DNA of 39,641 nucleotides, taken from the NCBI GenBank assembly GCA_015501585.1, contig JADNRY010000543.1, forward strand, positions 1 through 39,641, written 5' to 3'. The notes below the pieces were generated by a model, which worked only from the letters and a program-made list of their open reading frames with translations, searched no databases and was not told the origin of the DNA. Numbering within the stretch: position 1 is the first letter of the stretch; each line of letters opens with the position of its first letter. Below are positions 29,703 through 39,641 of the stretch, piece after piece. The translations under genes were made by a program, and so were the position numbers. The DNA is from Rhodocollybia butyracea. Its lineage: Eukaryota; Basidiomycota; Agaricomycetes; Agaricales; Omphalotaceae.

Positions 29703-29930
29703 ATAAATAACAAGTAGTATAATTACAGTATAGCAATCATGCAATCATGGTTCTTTAATAGTTTTAGCAGTGTCTCTTCTATTATTATTGCCAAGTGGTT
29801 TGATACCTTACACGAAGGGGAAAGAGAAGGCAGCACAATGATCTTGTCTAGCCATCCCGCATGCGGCACCATGGAGGTGTCTGGGCCATGTATTTCTACC
29901 TGCTCTCGACGTCACAAAAGGTCACAATTC

Positions 29931-30322
29931 GACATCACGACATCATGCAGTGACTGTCTTGATGTCGCGACGGCACCTCATCGTGATGCACCGACGTCAC
30001 AATGTCGTGACTTGCAACGTCCGCATAAATTTTCTCAGTGGGCTTTTTTTATAACTTCTCATATTTTTCGCACTGTGTATAAGTCAGGAATATTTAAAAT
30101 TTCAGCGTTGAGTATGAATTGAGGATTTTTAACAACATCTGCCGGGGATTATACAAAATTTTACGATTGCTAAAGATTCGCACCTCTTTCGCGTCTGATA
30201 ATTTAATAAAAATGCAGTATTTTCTACCAGGGAAAATGTGAGTGTATGCTGAGTAATTTGTACCTTTACTCAGCATAATCCTCGCATTTTCGGGCTGTGC
30301 AAATGGTCAATTCCTCGCAGTG
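29931..30322. repeat. Right terminal inverted repeat of the GIY-YIG element
   Basis: Inverse of 24200-24574. The central 200 bp (from about 30050 to 30290) is almost unchanged, while the inner GACGTC-rich part differs by small insertions. Outer end ..CCTCGCAGTG at 30322. Confidence 0.8.
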
Positions 30323-31268
30323 TAAGCCATATCTCCTAGTCCTTCACTGTTCATGGAATCTTACCTCTTTTGTGTAGTTGTCATTGTGCATATGTGGATA
30401 CCCCATTTTGATATGTGATTACTTCTTGCTGGAACCTGATGCGCAGATAGAGGCAGACTCCTTCCCATTCTCTCTTGCAAGCTTTGGAATGAGATGCCGA
30501 TTTGATGTATTACTTAATGTTGAACTTTATTCTATCTTGTGTCTATGTTTTTAAGCTCACAAGATAGACTGGCATAATATGCGTGGGAGCGTTGCACTTG
30601 TTTGGCAAAGCGCTTAGTAAAGGAAGCTCGCGCTGTACAGTTGAATGTAGGAATGACCAGCACATTTAAGTGGGATGCCTATTAAGTTAGTTAATGCAAT
30701 GAAAGTGCTGCACAACAGATAAATCAAATTATCCACATCCTGGACGGTCAAAGCTTCATCTCTGGGACTGGCTTCGTGAAATTTAAAAACGACACAATAT
30801 TCAAGTTTTGAGATATCTGAAAAATGTACTAGAATGACACTCAATGCAAAACAAGCGCAAGAACAGGCGTACAATCATGTACCCAGGGGCCAGTACATCT
30901 CAAGTCCTCTGTAGCATTCTCTGCCCATGACACTTGCCTCAAAGCCTTTGGCTGTAAGCCTGGCTTGTCAGAACTTGATTCTTTACTTTTTGTCTCGTCT
31001 CGAAGTTTCTCACAGGACATGTCACACCTTGAAATAGACACAGTTTGTTACAGCTGCTGTGTTTCTTCATGAGTTTCTTTGGCTGACATAGCATGTATTC
31101 AGTAGTGCCACTGGGGGTGTTTTTTCTCCCCTCACACGTCTCTTTGACTCTTGAATCCTGTTGGCAGCCAATCAAACATTCTTCGACATCTGTCATAGTG
31201 AGTCTGAATATTGTTCTATATAGGCTACTATTCAGAATTCTGAACTATCTGTGTAACCAGTTCAACAG
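30323..31268. other. No recognised gene
   Basis: Two short minus-strand frames (31041-30841 and 31196-30939) are Cys/Lys-rich but match nothing I know and overlap each other in different frames. No promoter or repeat stands out. Confidence 0.45.
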
Positions 31269-32700
31269 ATGTCTGACTATCTCGCGCTTCCCCGCATAGA
31301 GAATACCATCTGGCTATCTTCAAGGGATAAGCTTTCTCTGCTAGCTTGACTGGATGAGATCAAGGCATCTGCTGGCAAGTTGGCACCTAGGAAGGAGGAG
31401 AGGATTTTTGATTCAAATGACCACCTTGACGAGCTGACTGCTGAGATCTCATCTATCTGCAATGTCCTTGCTCCAGTACGTTGTCTACAGCCAGAGCTTT
31501 ATCAGAGATTTTTGTCAAGTTGGTGTCTTGGCGATTAGAGAACCAGATATGTTCATGCCAGGAACAACACAAAAGGCCCTCTGCATGCGTCTATCATGTT
31601 GTCGCATTATTTATGTTTGGAGGTTGCCGCTCAATCAACATGCATCTATGGACAGAGTACATAATATAATAGTAGATGGACTAGCATTGCTACTTTTGCT
31701 GCTATGATTCCAACTTCCTTCAGTACAGTGGAGATTGCCCACTCATGGTTGACCTTGACCTGAGGCCTTATGTCTTGACAAAGTTGGGAGAATCCTCAAC
31801 TCTCTTGGTCATTCTGTCCTTGTATCCGTCTCTTACGCTTGTACCTACCTATTGAAGGTACCTATCCCATTGACCTACCCTCAGCCTCTTTCACTCCCTT
31901 GGAAGAGCTTGATATTATCATTGCCACCCCTTGTGCTGGATCAAGGAGAAAGAAGGCAAAGATTACAAGGTCGGATGGGACATTATTTTGAGACTGCTTT
32001 TGACTTTGTAAATTCAAATTAGATGGTAAGTGTATCCGGTGGTGGGATCCCTCGGTCTTGCCTTGCGAGCAAATCCTCAAATTAGAGTGTCTTAGTCTCG
32101 TGGGTTCCTTTTTCTCAGATGGTACTTTCCTCCCACTGGCACGGCTGGAGGGATTCAGTAACATATGTTTCGCTCATTCTTTCATTCCCGAACTTCAAGG
32201 CTAAAGCGCTGGAACTCCCCGTCTTGACCGTGCTTGTCTTGTCCACCACCAATGATGGATGTTCCACTTCATTGATTCCCTAACAGCCCTCAATCTTGTC
32301 TCAATTAAACTATTTTTTTTTGTCAAACTATGGGGCTTGATCACCATTTCCACGGCTTTCCACCAACGCTGTGCCCTCCGATCAAAGAGTTTCCTTGTCA
32401 AATGTTACCACCATTTTGACAAATAAACTTACAACACTCCTCATCTTGCTTCCTCTGCTTGAGAAACTTGAACTTCTCAAGTGTGCGCTTGTTGAAGGGC
32501 AGAGCCTGTTCAAGGCGCTCAAAGCCATGATCAGCATAGCCTTGTCCCAATGTTGAATTGGTTTGATTTCAGTGAAACTCCAGTGAATGAAGATGAGCAG
32601 AGGGACAACTTGGATGAAGAAGATGTACAGGTGGCTTACAATATTGCTTTGCTGAGTTTGTGGACAAGCAGGAAAATAGAGGGTTAGTTGCCTACAGAAT
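31269..32700 (+). pseudogene. Degenerate gene with LRR-like segments, possibly F-box type
   Basis: ATG at 31269 opens MSDYLALPRIENTIWLSSRDKLSLLA, interrupted by TGA (31347) and continuing LDEIKASAGKLAPRKEERIFDSNDHLDELTAEISSICNVLAP. Later pieces in different frames have leucine-rich spacing: LEELDIIIATPC (about 31898-31936), ILKLECLSLVGSFFSDGTFLPLARLE (about 32072-32150) and LLILLPLLEKLELLKCALVEGQSLFKALKAM (about 32438-32540). This combination resembles the many basidiomycete F-box/LRR proteins that act as substrate adaptors of SCF ubiquitin ligases, but I cannot point to a clear F-box. Several stops and frame changes (some perhaps introns) mean no protein is expected. Confidence 0.35.
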
Positions 32701-33900
32701 GTGCATTGTCCTCTCCAAAGCGTGTCCAAAGTAAGGATTTTTTTGCACGTTTGGGTATTGTGATGGCCTGGAACTGTCCTTTGATTGGATGTAGAATGAG
32801 TCACGCACATATATCACTCAGGCTATTGGTTTCTTGCCCTTCATTTGAAATTCATTTCATATGTGGTGTTTGTGCTACACTGCTTTACTTATCTTTCTTT
32901 GTAAATCAGGGAAGAATGTGATTCTGCCCTGATGAATACCCTTGTGAACTTGACCTGGACATTGTTTTGGAGATTTCCTTGTACAATGTGATTTTTCAGG
33001 CTGCAAAGCAAATGCATGTAAGCACAAGGACAGCATTGACTACACTGAATTAGGTAGCTCAACAAAGCTGTGGGCCGTGGCATAAAACCATGCATGCCAC
33101 AACTTGCTTGTCCACTATGTTCACTTTTCCATGCAATCTCTCAGAATATATTCTCATGTATTGACCTCATGAATCTGGACTATCTCCCAATGTTAACTGA
33201 ATCTCAAGCTTCATATATCTGTCACTGACAAAAATTGGCAGAAACAAAAGTGTAGATTGGTTTCATGCCCAATCTTAGTCCACAATCCACGCAGCTAGAG
33301 CAAATTCTGTTGATGGGCAGAAGAAACTTGTGAACATCTTTTGATCAGTACTATTGAAGAAACATTGTAGGCGCTTCATGAATATATGATAGTTCACTTC
33401 AAGGACATGAAGTGGACAGGTGTTGAAGTAAGAACTACATCATCCTTGAACGATGGGATTCTGACCTCCTACAATGTACTTGCTCCCTTGAAAAGCTCGA
33501 GGTCCATGAGCTTGCTATGAAAGGTAAGCAAACCAAGTCTCAACTTGTTCTCCTGAATTCATCATACCCACATAGCTCACCCTACGTTGTTGGCTCGCCA
33601 CTCAGTTTCTACATTTCATTGAGTCACTGCTCACCCATTAACCACCATTCAACCTTGTTGAATTTATCTCTTTTTTTTGTAAGACAGCTGATGTTGACAG
33701 ACTGGAGCCTTTTGGGCACACACTTCTAGCCACACTAACTCCTCCACCGCCATCTTCCACAAAATTAGTGTTTTTGACAACCGCGTGCGGAGATACCTGT
33801 CTACAAACACCCTCGAGTCAGAGTACTTCTACTTTGGAAGAGCTATGTGGGAAGTTATTGGTTGGAAATGAGAGTTCCTTTGGAAGCTGTATCCACAGTG
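32701..33900. other. No recognised gene
   Basis: No domain or repeat was recognised. A possible donor site (AAAGGTAAGC) at about 33520 follows a short open frame, so remnants of the gene to the left may continue, but I cannot build exons. Confidence 0.4.
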
Positions 33901-34304
33901 AGGAGTGAGTTGTAGGCAGAGCTAAACACCTATGTACATATAGTAATGACAAAATTTGAGACATGAAGGTCAGAAACTTGAGGGATACTAGTACAAATTG
34001 CCAGTGAGCAGTTGGTGAGCAGTAATACTAGGTCATATAAAAGTCTAGATAACACCAAGTTGGGCAAGAGTCTTATGTTCACAGAAAAGAGCATGACAAA
34101 GGCTATGCAATTGTGTACTCATAGTGTAGAAGAACTACAGTAATTTATGTAATTTGACTAGTTATAGTAATCGAAATGAATAGAATAGAAATGATATCTA
34201 ATCGTGAGATAAGATAAGATAAGAGTTGTGATGCAACAAAAGTTAAGGCCGCGCCATAAGGCATGGCTGGAAGGGAATCAGGCAAGATGGGGAGGAGGCT
34301 TACA
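33900..34304 (-). repeat. Start of the 3' LTR of the chromovirus; far end unknown
   Basis: On the minus strand a polypurine tract GTGGGGGAGGG (34315-34305) is followed by TGTAAGCCTCC from 34304, the standard start of an LTR. The sequence then runs through a GATAAGATAAGA-type repeat (about 34208-34220). I cannot define where the LTR ends; 33900 is a guess. No second copy is in the window. Confidence 0.45.
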
Positions 34305-34377
34305 CCCTCCCCCACTAGATTAGTACCTATGGTACTAATTGAACAATATGATGGATAAATCCTCAGTAAGACATATT

Positions 34378-34530
34378 ACTGGGGGGACTATCCATCAGAT
34401 TCAACTATCTGGGAGACATATCTCCAGGGGGTTAGGGGTTAGGGGTTAGATATTACTGGGGGGACTATCCATCAGATTCATCCATCTGGGGAGCACATCA
34501 GATTCATCCATCTGGGGAGACATATCTCCA
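34378..34530. repeat. Direct duplication with three GGGGTTA units between the copies
   Basis: A segment beginning ATTACTGGGGGGACTATCC and ending CATATCTCCAG occurs at 34378-34427 and, with an inner duplication of CATCAGATTCATCCATCTGG, at 34452-34530. Between them lie exactly three GGGGTTA units (34428-34448). This overlaps the stop region of the extra frame, so the gene's C-terminus was altered by the duplication. Confidence 0.8.
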
Positions 34531-36170
34531 GATGATGAAGAAGGTCCTGCAGGAGCAGGTCCAGATGAAGAAGGAGCTGGAGCAGTGGCTCCAGCAGCAA
34601 TGTTAGTTGTCATCGACAATGTCAATGCAATAGATGCAGCCTGTGGCATGGGCACAGGCGGTGGGTTGAACACTTGTGGTGCCGTAGGCAGCACCGTTGG
34701 AGTAAGCTGGACATCTGTGATGGCCGGCGGACAATTGTCTATTGTACCCGTAAGAGTACAATAGTGATTGTTGATCCCAGCAGGGAGACAAAGATGAGGG
34801 GGCATGCGCCCCCTGAGTATATAAGCAGCTAATGCTGCTTCTGCATTACGCGGGTTGAATGTTTGCAGCCAGGTGCTGCATACAATGCGAAATCTTCGAG
34901 ATCCGCAATGGAGTTCCTTGCTCAGCAAAGAATTGGCAACATCCTCAATGGTGCCATTGAGGTAATTAGCAAACAATGTTTGTGGCGGAGGAGGGGAGGC
35001 AATTTTAATCTGCCCCGTAGCCACTAAACGGCAATAAATAATGGTGATGGAGGATAACCTCCGCCGCCAAAAGCAAATATCTGGACAATACGTCCAGAGG
35101 GGTTCCAGGAGGCAGATCAGGCCGCCTTGGATTGATCAGCTGGCGTCCACAAATGGAGCCCTCGCTTACTGCACCGTCTTCATGGTACATGATGCCCGAA
35201 AGGCGCACTGTCAGCCCTTGTGGGGTGACAAGATATGCCGCCGAGGCCTCATCCGTACCATTTCGGGATGGCGGTGAGAGTTCGGCTTGCAGTGCAGTGC
35301 CTGCAGGAGCCATTTGAATGGATGAGGGTCCGGCAGAAGTATGCTGACCAGCCTACAGGGGCAGGCTTCATACAGCCTTTCCCTTTTTTCTTCTTTTGGC
35401 GGAGTTTTCTCCATCCAGAGTGCCAGCAGTGATACCAGCAGCCTTGTCCTGCTTAGCAGTCGGGCAATCAATACGAAAACTGGTTCAAACCAGTTGACAA
35501 GCAGAGTTTGCTGTAACTCACTTATGTGAGTTAGGTCTCCTCTTCGGAGAGATTGGACTTCCTGGTCTAAGACCCGGTATAGGGTCCAACGCTGTGAGGT
35601 GTTGTACCCATGTCTACTTGCAAACATAGGTTTGCGAAGTATCCTCAGATACCAGATGACTTCTCGGCTGTTAGCCAGGAATATAAGATGTTCTGCTCTA
35701 GCGAGGGTAGCCTCGCAAGCGTGTGAATCCCATATGAAATGGGAAGTCGTTGATTGTCATTGACTTTGACGAGATTGGCATCTTCGCCGTAGTGAATCCA
35801 GCCATCGGTGGCAAAGTAGCCACCATCACTCCTTTGATGAGGGAGTTCTGGCAGTACTGCCGGAGCGTCCTCCTGAGTTTCAGGAGAATGGTGGAAGACA
35901 AAGCAGGAGCGGTACTAAGTACCGCTCCTGTGTAGAGGAAGACAGAGCAGGTGCTCCTGTCATTGATGGATCCAGGTCCATTGGACCTGCACTACTATCA
36001 ATGTTGAATGACACTGAGTTGTTGTTAGACAAGAATACGGTGGAAGCCAGAGCTTCTATCCGTCGGCGTTTCCCAGACTGGCTTTCCTCCTTGTAACAAG
36101 GAGAGCATGACCATGTCTTGTGGACAAATACCGGTGGTATCCCTCCAACTTGTCTGAGTATCTGTCGCAC
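34446..36170 (-). pseudogene. Extra open-frame region downstream of chromovirus pol
   Basis: On the same strand as pol and between pol and the LTR is a series of frames that together make about 550 codons. 36170-35880 includes HKTWSCSPCYKEE and a basic GKRRRIEA. About 35900-35640 reads GGYFATDGWIHYGEDANLVKVNDNQRLPISYGIHTLARLP. 35627-35330 has QRWTLYRVLDQEVQSLRRGDLTHISELQQ. 35313-35030 has AAYLVTPQGLTVRLSGIMYHEDG. 35024-34446 has LFANYLNGTIEDVANSLLSKELH..RFRIVCSTWLQTFNPRNAEAALAAYILRGRMP and a Pro/Ala/Ser-rich tail. At least four frame changes and one stop separate them. I see no membrane segments, so an env-like role is not supported; it could be an accessory protein or a co-opted host gene. 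The family is unrecognised. Confidence 0.5.
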
Positions 36171-36205
36171 CTCTCTTGGAGGCTATGAATTTTGCGCGCT
36201 GTAAA

Positions 36206-39200
36206 TCAGTTATACCATCTCATAAGAGACAATAAGTCACAGCTAGCGGTGCCCTTACACATTGTGTACAGTTCTGTGGTGGTATCACCAAGATTCCATT
36301 TAATATGGAATAGTATTTTCTGGCCATCCCAATGATGTCCAATTATTTCATCGACTAACCATTCCACTGTGGATGGTTTTCCAAAACCGTATGGCTCTGC
36401 TGCAGAGCGCATAGGCAATAACGCCTCATCGTTAGGATGATGCTTGCATATTAGCAATGCATGGAGGTTGTTGTGTATTCCATGCTTTGCCAGCTCTGTT
36501 GGCAATCCAATTTGGTAGTTAGACAAATCTGGGTGTACCTCGACGACGGGGTACGGTCCAAAAATTTTAGTAAGAGCTTGGTAGCCCTCCCCCTCAGCAA
36601 ATTTAAGTTTTTTGTCGATAGGTAAACTTAATTTTGGGTTCATCCCTTCTGTGCTTATTAGCATGGAAGGTTTGTTTTACCCTTGCCTCAATAAGACTAT
36701 CGTGGGCATCAGAGAGGTGCTGAAGGGCACAATCTGCGAATTTGCGTACACCTGGCGAGACTTTCGCATTGCTCGGGTATTTGCGAACCATGGATGGCAT
36801 GTACCCTCCATCTACCTCGAAGGGAGCATACCCTGTGCTCTTGTTTACGCTGGAGTTCAATGCAAATTCCATCATTGGGCATTTTTCTACCCAGTCTTTT
36901 TGGTCTGCTTTGACCATTGACCATAAGATTTGGCCAATTGAACAATTTACTTGTTCAGTTATTCCATCCATTTGGGGGTGGAATGATGTAGACATTAGGA
37001 GCTTTTGCTCCTAGTAAGTGGTGTAGTTCACGCCACCATCGTGACGTGTGTCTGAGACGATGGACTTAGGTAGTCCATGTAATTTCACAATCTCCTTTAC
37101 AAAGATCCATGATAACTGCGATGCAGTTATTGTTGTTTTCACGGGTATAAGGTGTACTCGTGAAGTCATCCTACAAATGACTACCCACAGGTAATCATAT
37201 CCTTGTGATTCTGAGAATGGACCGATGAAGTCATTCCAAATGATTCCCATGGTTTTGTGGGGATCGGAAGTGAATGTAGCAAACCTATTGGTTTGTGATT
37301 GCTTGTTTTAATTTGCTGGCAAGTCTCACAAGACTTGCAGAATTCTTCGATGTTGCCATTGACCCGTGGCCACCAGTACCATTGTCGAACATAGTTGGCG
37401 GTTCGTTGTCCTCCAACGTGACCAATTACTTTGTGAGCTTGTTTGGCTATTATGCCTCGCAAGCTCTTTCCATTGGCCGCTCGGCCAGACGGAATGCAGA
37501 GAACTATTTCTCCGCCACAATTTTTCATGTAGATTAAACCATTTTCTACTGAGAATGGTTTATGGTGCTCAGGGTTACTGAGTACCTTGCAGAACAATGG
37601 GTCATCAGTATATAACCGCTTGACTTCTTCGATGAATTCATCCCTTTTGGGTAGAATTGTTAGAGGTTCTACACCTCTAGGCCGTGATTGGAAGACATTA
37701 ATGTCTTTCTTGTTTGGAATTATTACTGGTACCTTTGGTACCTGTATTTCCGCATTGGCTCAATGGGTTTGACTATTGGATGTTGCGCCGTTTGTTTACC
37801 GCGCAGGCGTGATGAGCGCCTTAATTCTATATTGGCTAAGTGTTCCTTAGCCAATTCTTTGACTCTTCCTTGTGGAAGATCGTCCAGGTTTTTGTCAATG
37901 CGTATATCCGCATTATACATATTCATGAATCACGTCAGATTTGTAGTAGCGCAACAATGTGTAGCTACTTTGTTGTTTATTGCTTTGATATAACGTATAT
38001 CAAAATCAAATCTGGATAGGTATTCCATCCATCAAGCTTGTCTACTGGACAATTTTCATTGTGTTAGAAAGAATTTAACACTTTGTGGTCAGTGACCACA
38101 TGTTTTGATATCCAAGAAGTTTATCTTCCTATTTGAGAAGAGCTTTGAGGATAGCTAGAGTTTCTATTTCAAAAACTCTATAGTTATGCTGCGCTGCAGT
38201 AAACTTTCTGGACATGAAGCCGGCAGGCCTACAATGTGTTATGTAGGTCCTTGACCATACATGCATCCGATGCCGGATACCGACGCACGCAGATGACCCA
38301 TATAGGTTCGTCTGTATTAGTATTTATAGGCTTCAGTATTGGAGCCTTGGTTGCCAGTCTTTTGATCTGCTGAAAGCACATTTCATGGACTGGCATCCAT
38401 ACAAAAGGAACATTGTTCCTTGTCATTATAGACAGTGGTCCAGTATACTGGGCTACATTAGGCATGTACGGGGCTATTATTGTACTAGCCCCAAGAATTG
38501 TTGTACGTCGTTGAACTCGACACAGAGTTTGCCATTCGCAAATCCTGTCCATCTTGTCGGTATCCGCATGGTACCTTTATCGTCTATGGAATGTCCAAGA
38601 CAGTCCACTGTAGCAGAGAAGAGCTTGCATTTAACGGCTTGAAGGAAGAGATGATGCTTCCTAAGGTGATCAAGTACATCTCTGATGTGCTTAACATGTT
38701 CTTCTAGTGTATCACTGAAGACAAAGATATTGTCGAGATATGCGTGTACATATCTCCCAATAGCATCACAAAAGATGAAAGTCATCATTTGCTGGAAAAG
38801 TGGCTGGGGATTACAATACCCCATCATCATGACATTTACTGACAAATGTCCCAAAGATGCAGGCAAATGCTGTTTTCCAAACATCGCCTGCTTCAGTACA
38901 AATTTTTTCGTATGCATCACTAAGATTGATCTTGGATTGATACTTATATTTGGCTACATCCGTCAGATGTTATCCTGGTCAGGGAAAAGAGTAACATCCT
39001 TTACCATGTTATTGTTCCATTGACAATAGTCAATAATGGTACATAGTGTACCATTTTTCTTTGGAATACAAAGCATAGGTGCAGCCTGCGGAGCAGGTTG
39101 CTGTATCCACCAGTTTGATCTGGTGTATTTACCAATTTTATCAGTAAGTTGCGTTTTTAGGTGATCTGGGCACCTAGGCATATAATAATTATATCGCCAT

Positions 39201-39280
39201 TGTTCATTGATTAGTTTAATTCGATGATTGATTTCTCATAGTGGTGGAAGTACCTCTGGTACTCCCCCAAGTATATCTTT
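36206..39280 (-). pseudogene. Chromodomain Ty3/gypsy (chromovirus) pol, degenerate
   Basis: Read leftwards: PRCPDHLKTQL..PAPQAAPMLCIPKKNGTL (start of RT, about 39180-39030); FQQMMTFIFCDAIGRYVHAYLDNIFVFSDT (RT palm; the usual YLDD is YLDN, about 38800-38720); QYTGPLSIMTRN and QQIKRLATKAPILKPI (connection); VWLPR-like RNase H remnants to about 37720; AHKVIGH..CKSCETCQ (integrase zinc finger, about 37490-37370); NDFIGPF, SDTR and GITEQVN (D, D, E; about 37235, 37060 and 36960); then VEWLVDEIIGHHWDGQKILFHIKWNLG (chromodomain, about 36390-36300), which in this lineage targets integration to modified histones. At least seven frame changes occur, with TGA at 39236-39238 in place of a likely Arg. Gag and 5' LTR are off the window or lost. 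Confidence 0.88.
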
Positions 39281-39641
39281 ATACTCATTGATTATCATCG
39301 CGTGGATCACACTTCAGTCCCCTTTCAATGTCCCAACTTAGGGCCAATTTTTCATCAAATATTGACCCCCTGGGGCAGGCAGTACCGGGCATTTACAACC
39401 TTGATACTACCGGATTGGTAGTACCAAGGTCTGGTAATACCAAGGTCGGTAATACCAAGGCCAGGTGCCAGGGGTCCTGGTGGTGGTACTACTGGATTGA
39501 ATTTTTCAAATGTCTTTTCTGGAGCCCAGAGCCATCCCCTTCAACCCCTACCAGTCATCCCTTGAACTGACTATTCATTGGGCATCATTTGCCTGCTAAA
39601 TAGGCTTACAGCCTGATCACTGATGGTTGCATGATTCCTGC
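39281..39641. other. Right edge: pol similarity lost, small palindromic repeats
   Basis: Pol similarity fades beyond about 39280. At 39413-39463 the box GGTARTACCAAGG occurs three times, each containing an inner TTGGTA/TACCAA-type inversion. No gene is recognised here. Confidence 0.5.

Larger units (their letters stand above)
24200..30322. mobile_element. 6.1-kb element with ~380-bp terminal inverted repeats and GIY-YIG genes
   Basis: The arms 24200-24574 and 29931-30322 are reverse complements with few differences. The outer end reads CACTGCGAGGAATTGACC from both sides. Inner parts of both arms carry clustered GACGTC/GATGTC boxes (about 24520-24574 and 29908-30030), like the subterminal motifs that transposases bind. 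A CACTG terminus is reminiscent of the CACTA/EnSpm group, but I see no matching 2-3 bp target duplication (ATTCTT left, TAAGCC right) and no transposase. The interior has three paralogues of a small GIY-YIG-like gene, tRNA-like sequence, a possible P450 fragment and a solo LTR. It could be a composite region between two inverted copies of one repeat instead of a single mobile unit. Confidence 0.6.

Noticed and set aside
30841..31196. Cys-rich secreted protein on the minus strand
   Set aside because: Two overlapping frames share the Cys residues, neither has a signal peptide, and there are no splice or promoter signals.

Overview
The window looks like an accessory, transposon-dense stretch of a basidiomycete (probably Agaricomycete) nuclear genome. 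The evidence is a Plavaka-type (CACTA-like, Tnp2-related) transposase, a chromodomain Ty3/gypsy element and another basidiomycete-style gypsy pol, spliced genes with introns of about 45-60 bp carrying GT..AG borders, and CCCTAA/TTAGGG-like telomeric motifs. Almost every coding region I recognise is broken by frameshifts or stops. At least six of the stops are TGA where the family or a paralogue suggests Arg, which fits CGA-to-TGA (CpG-to-TpG) decay of repeats.

Layout. 0.6-1.6 kb: 3' end of a copia pol with its LTR, butted against the truncated end of a Plavaka transposase read leftwards (1.6-4.1 kb; a spliced coiled-coil exon lies upstream at 4.2-4.5 kb). 4.5-5.2 kb: three copies of an AT-rich unit, one inverted. 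5.26-8.70 kb: a non-coding hAT-like element with long terminal inverted repeats and a perfect 8-bp target duplication. Inside it is a 1,168-bp solo LTR (6,151-7,318; perfect 5-bp duplication and 11-bp terminal inverted repeats). That LTR carries clustered bZIP-type palindromes, a TATA box, and nine hairpin units with a nearly constant 12-nt loop and changing, mostly complementary stems. 8.96-11.47 kb: a gypsy integrase C-terminal half split by a second 1.7-kb hAT-like foldback element (9,149-10,868; 8-bp duplication). 12.1-12.7 kb: unrecognised possible exons. 13.2-17.7 kb: a gypsy element on the minus strand with pol and an additional open frame downstream of pol.

17.8-18.8 kb: a spliced coiled-coil gene whose last four exons join in phase 0. 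19.8-21.4 kb: a spliced but decayed gene of unknown function. 22.7-23.4 kb: interstitial telomere-like repeats with GC hairpins, flanked by a 13-bp repeat and followed by tRNA-like (SINE-type) sequences. 24.20-30.32 kb: an element bounded by about 380-bp terminal inverted repeats that contains three paralogues of a small spliced gene with a GIY-YIG/T5orf172-like nuclease fold, a possible P450 fragment and another solo LTR. 31.3-32.7 kb: a degenerate gene with leucine-rich-repeat-like segments. 34-39.3 kb: a decayed minus-strand chromovirus (RT to chromodomain) with a long extra open-frame region and an LTR start beyond pol.

The strongest candidates for something undescribed are the covarying hairpin array in the solo LTR and the long-TIR element carrying a GIY-YIG gene family. 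Domain calls are from motif recognition by eye; no database search was run.
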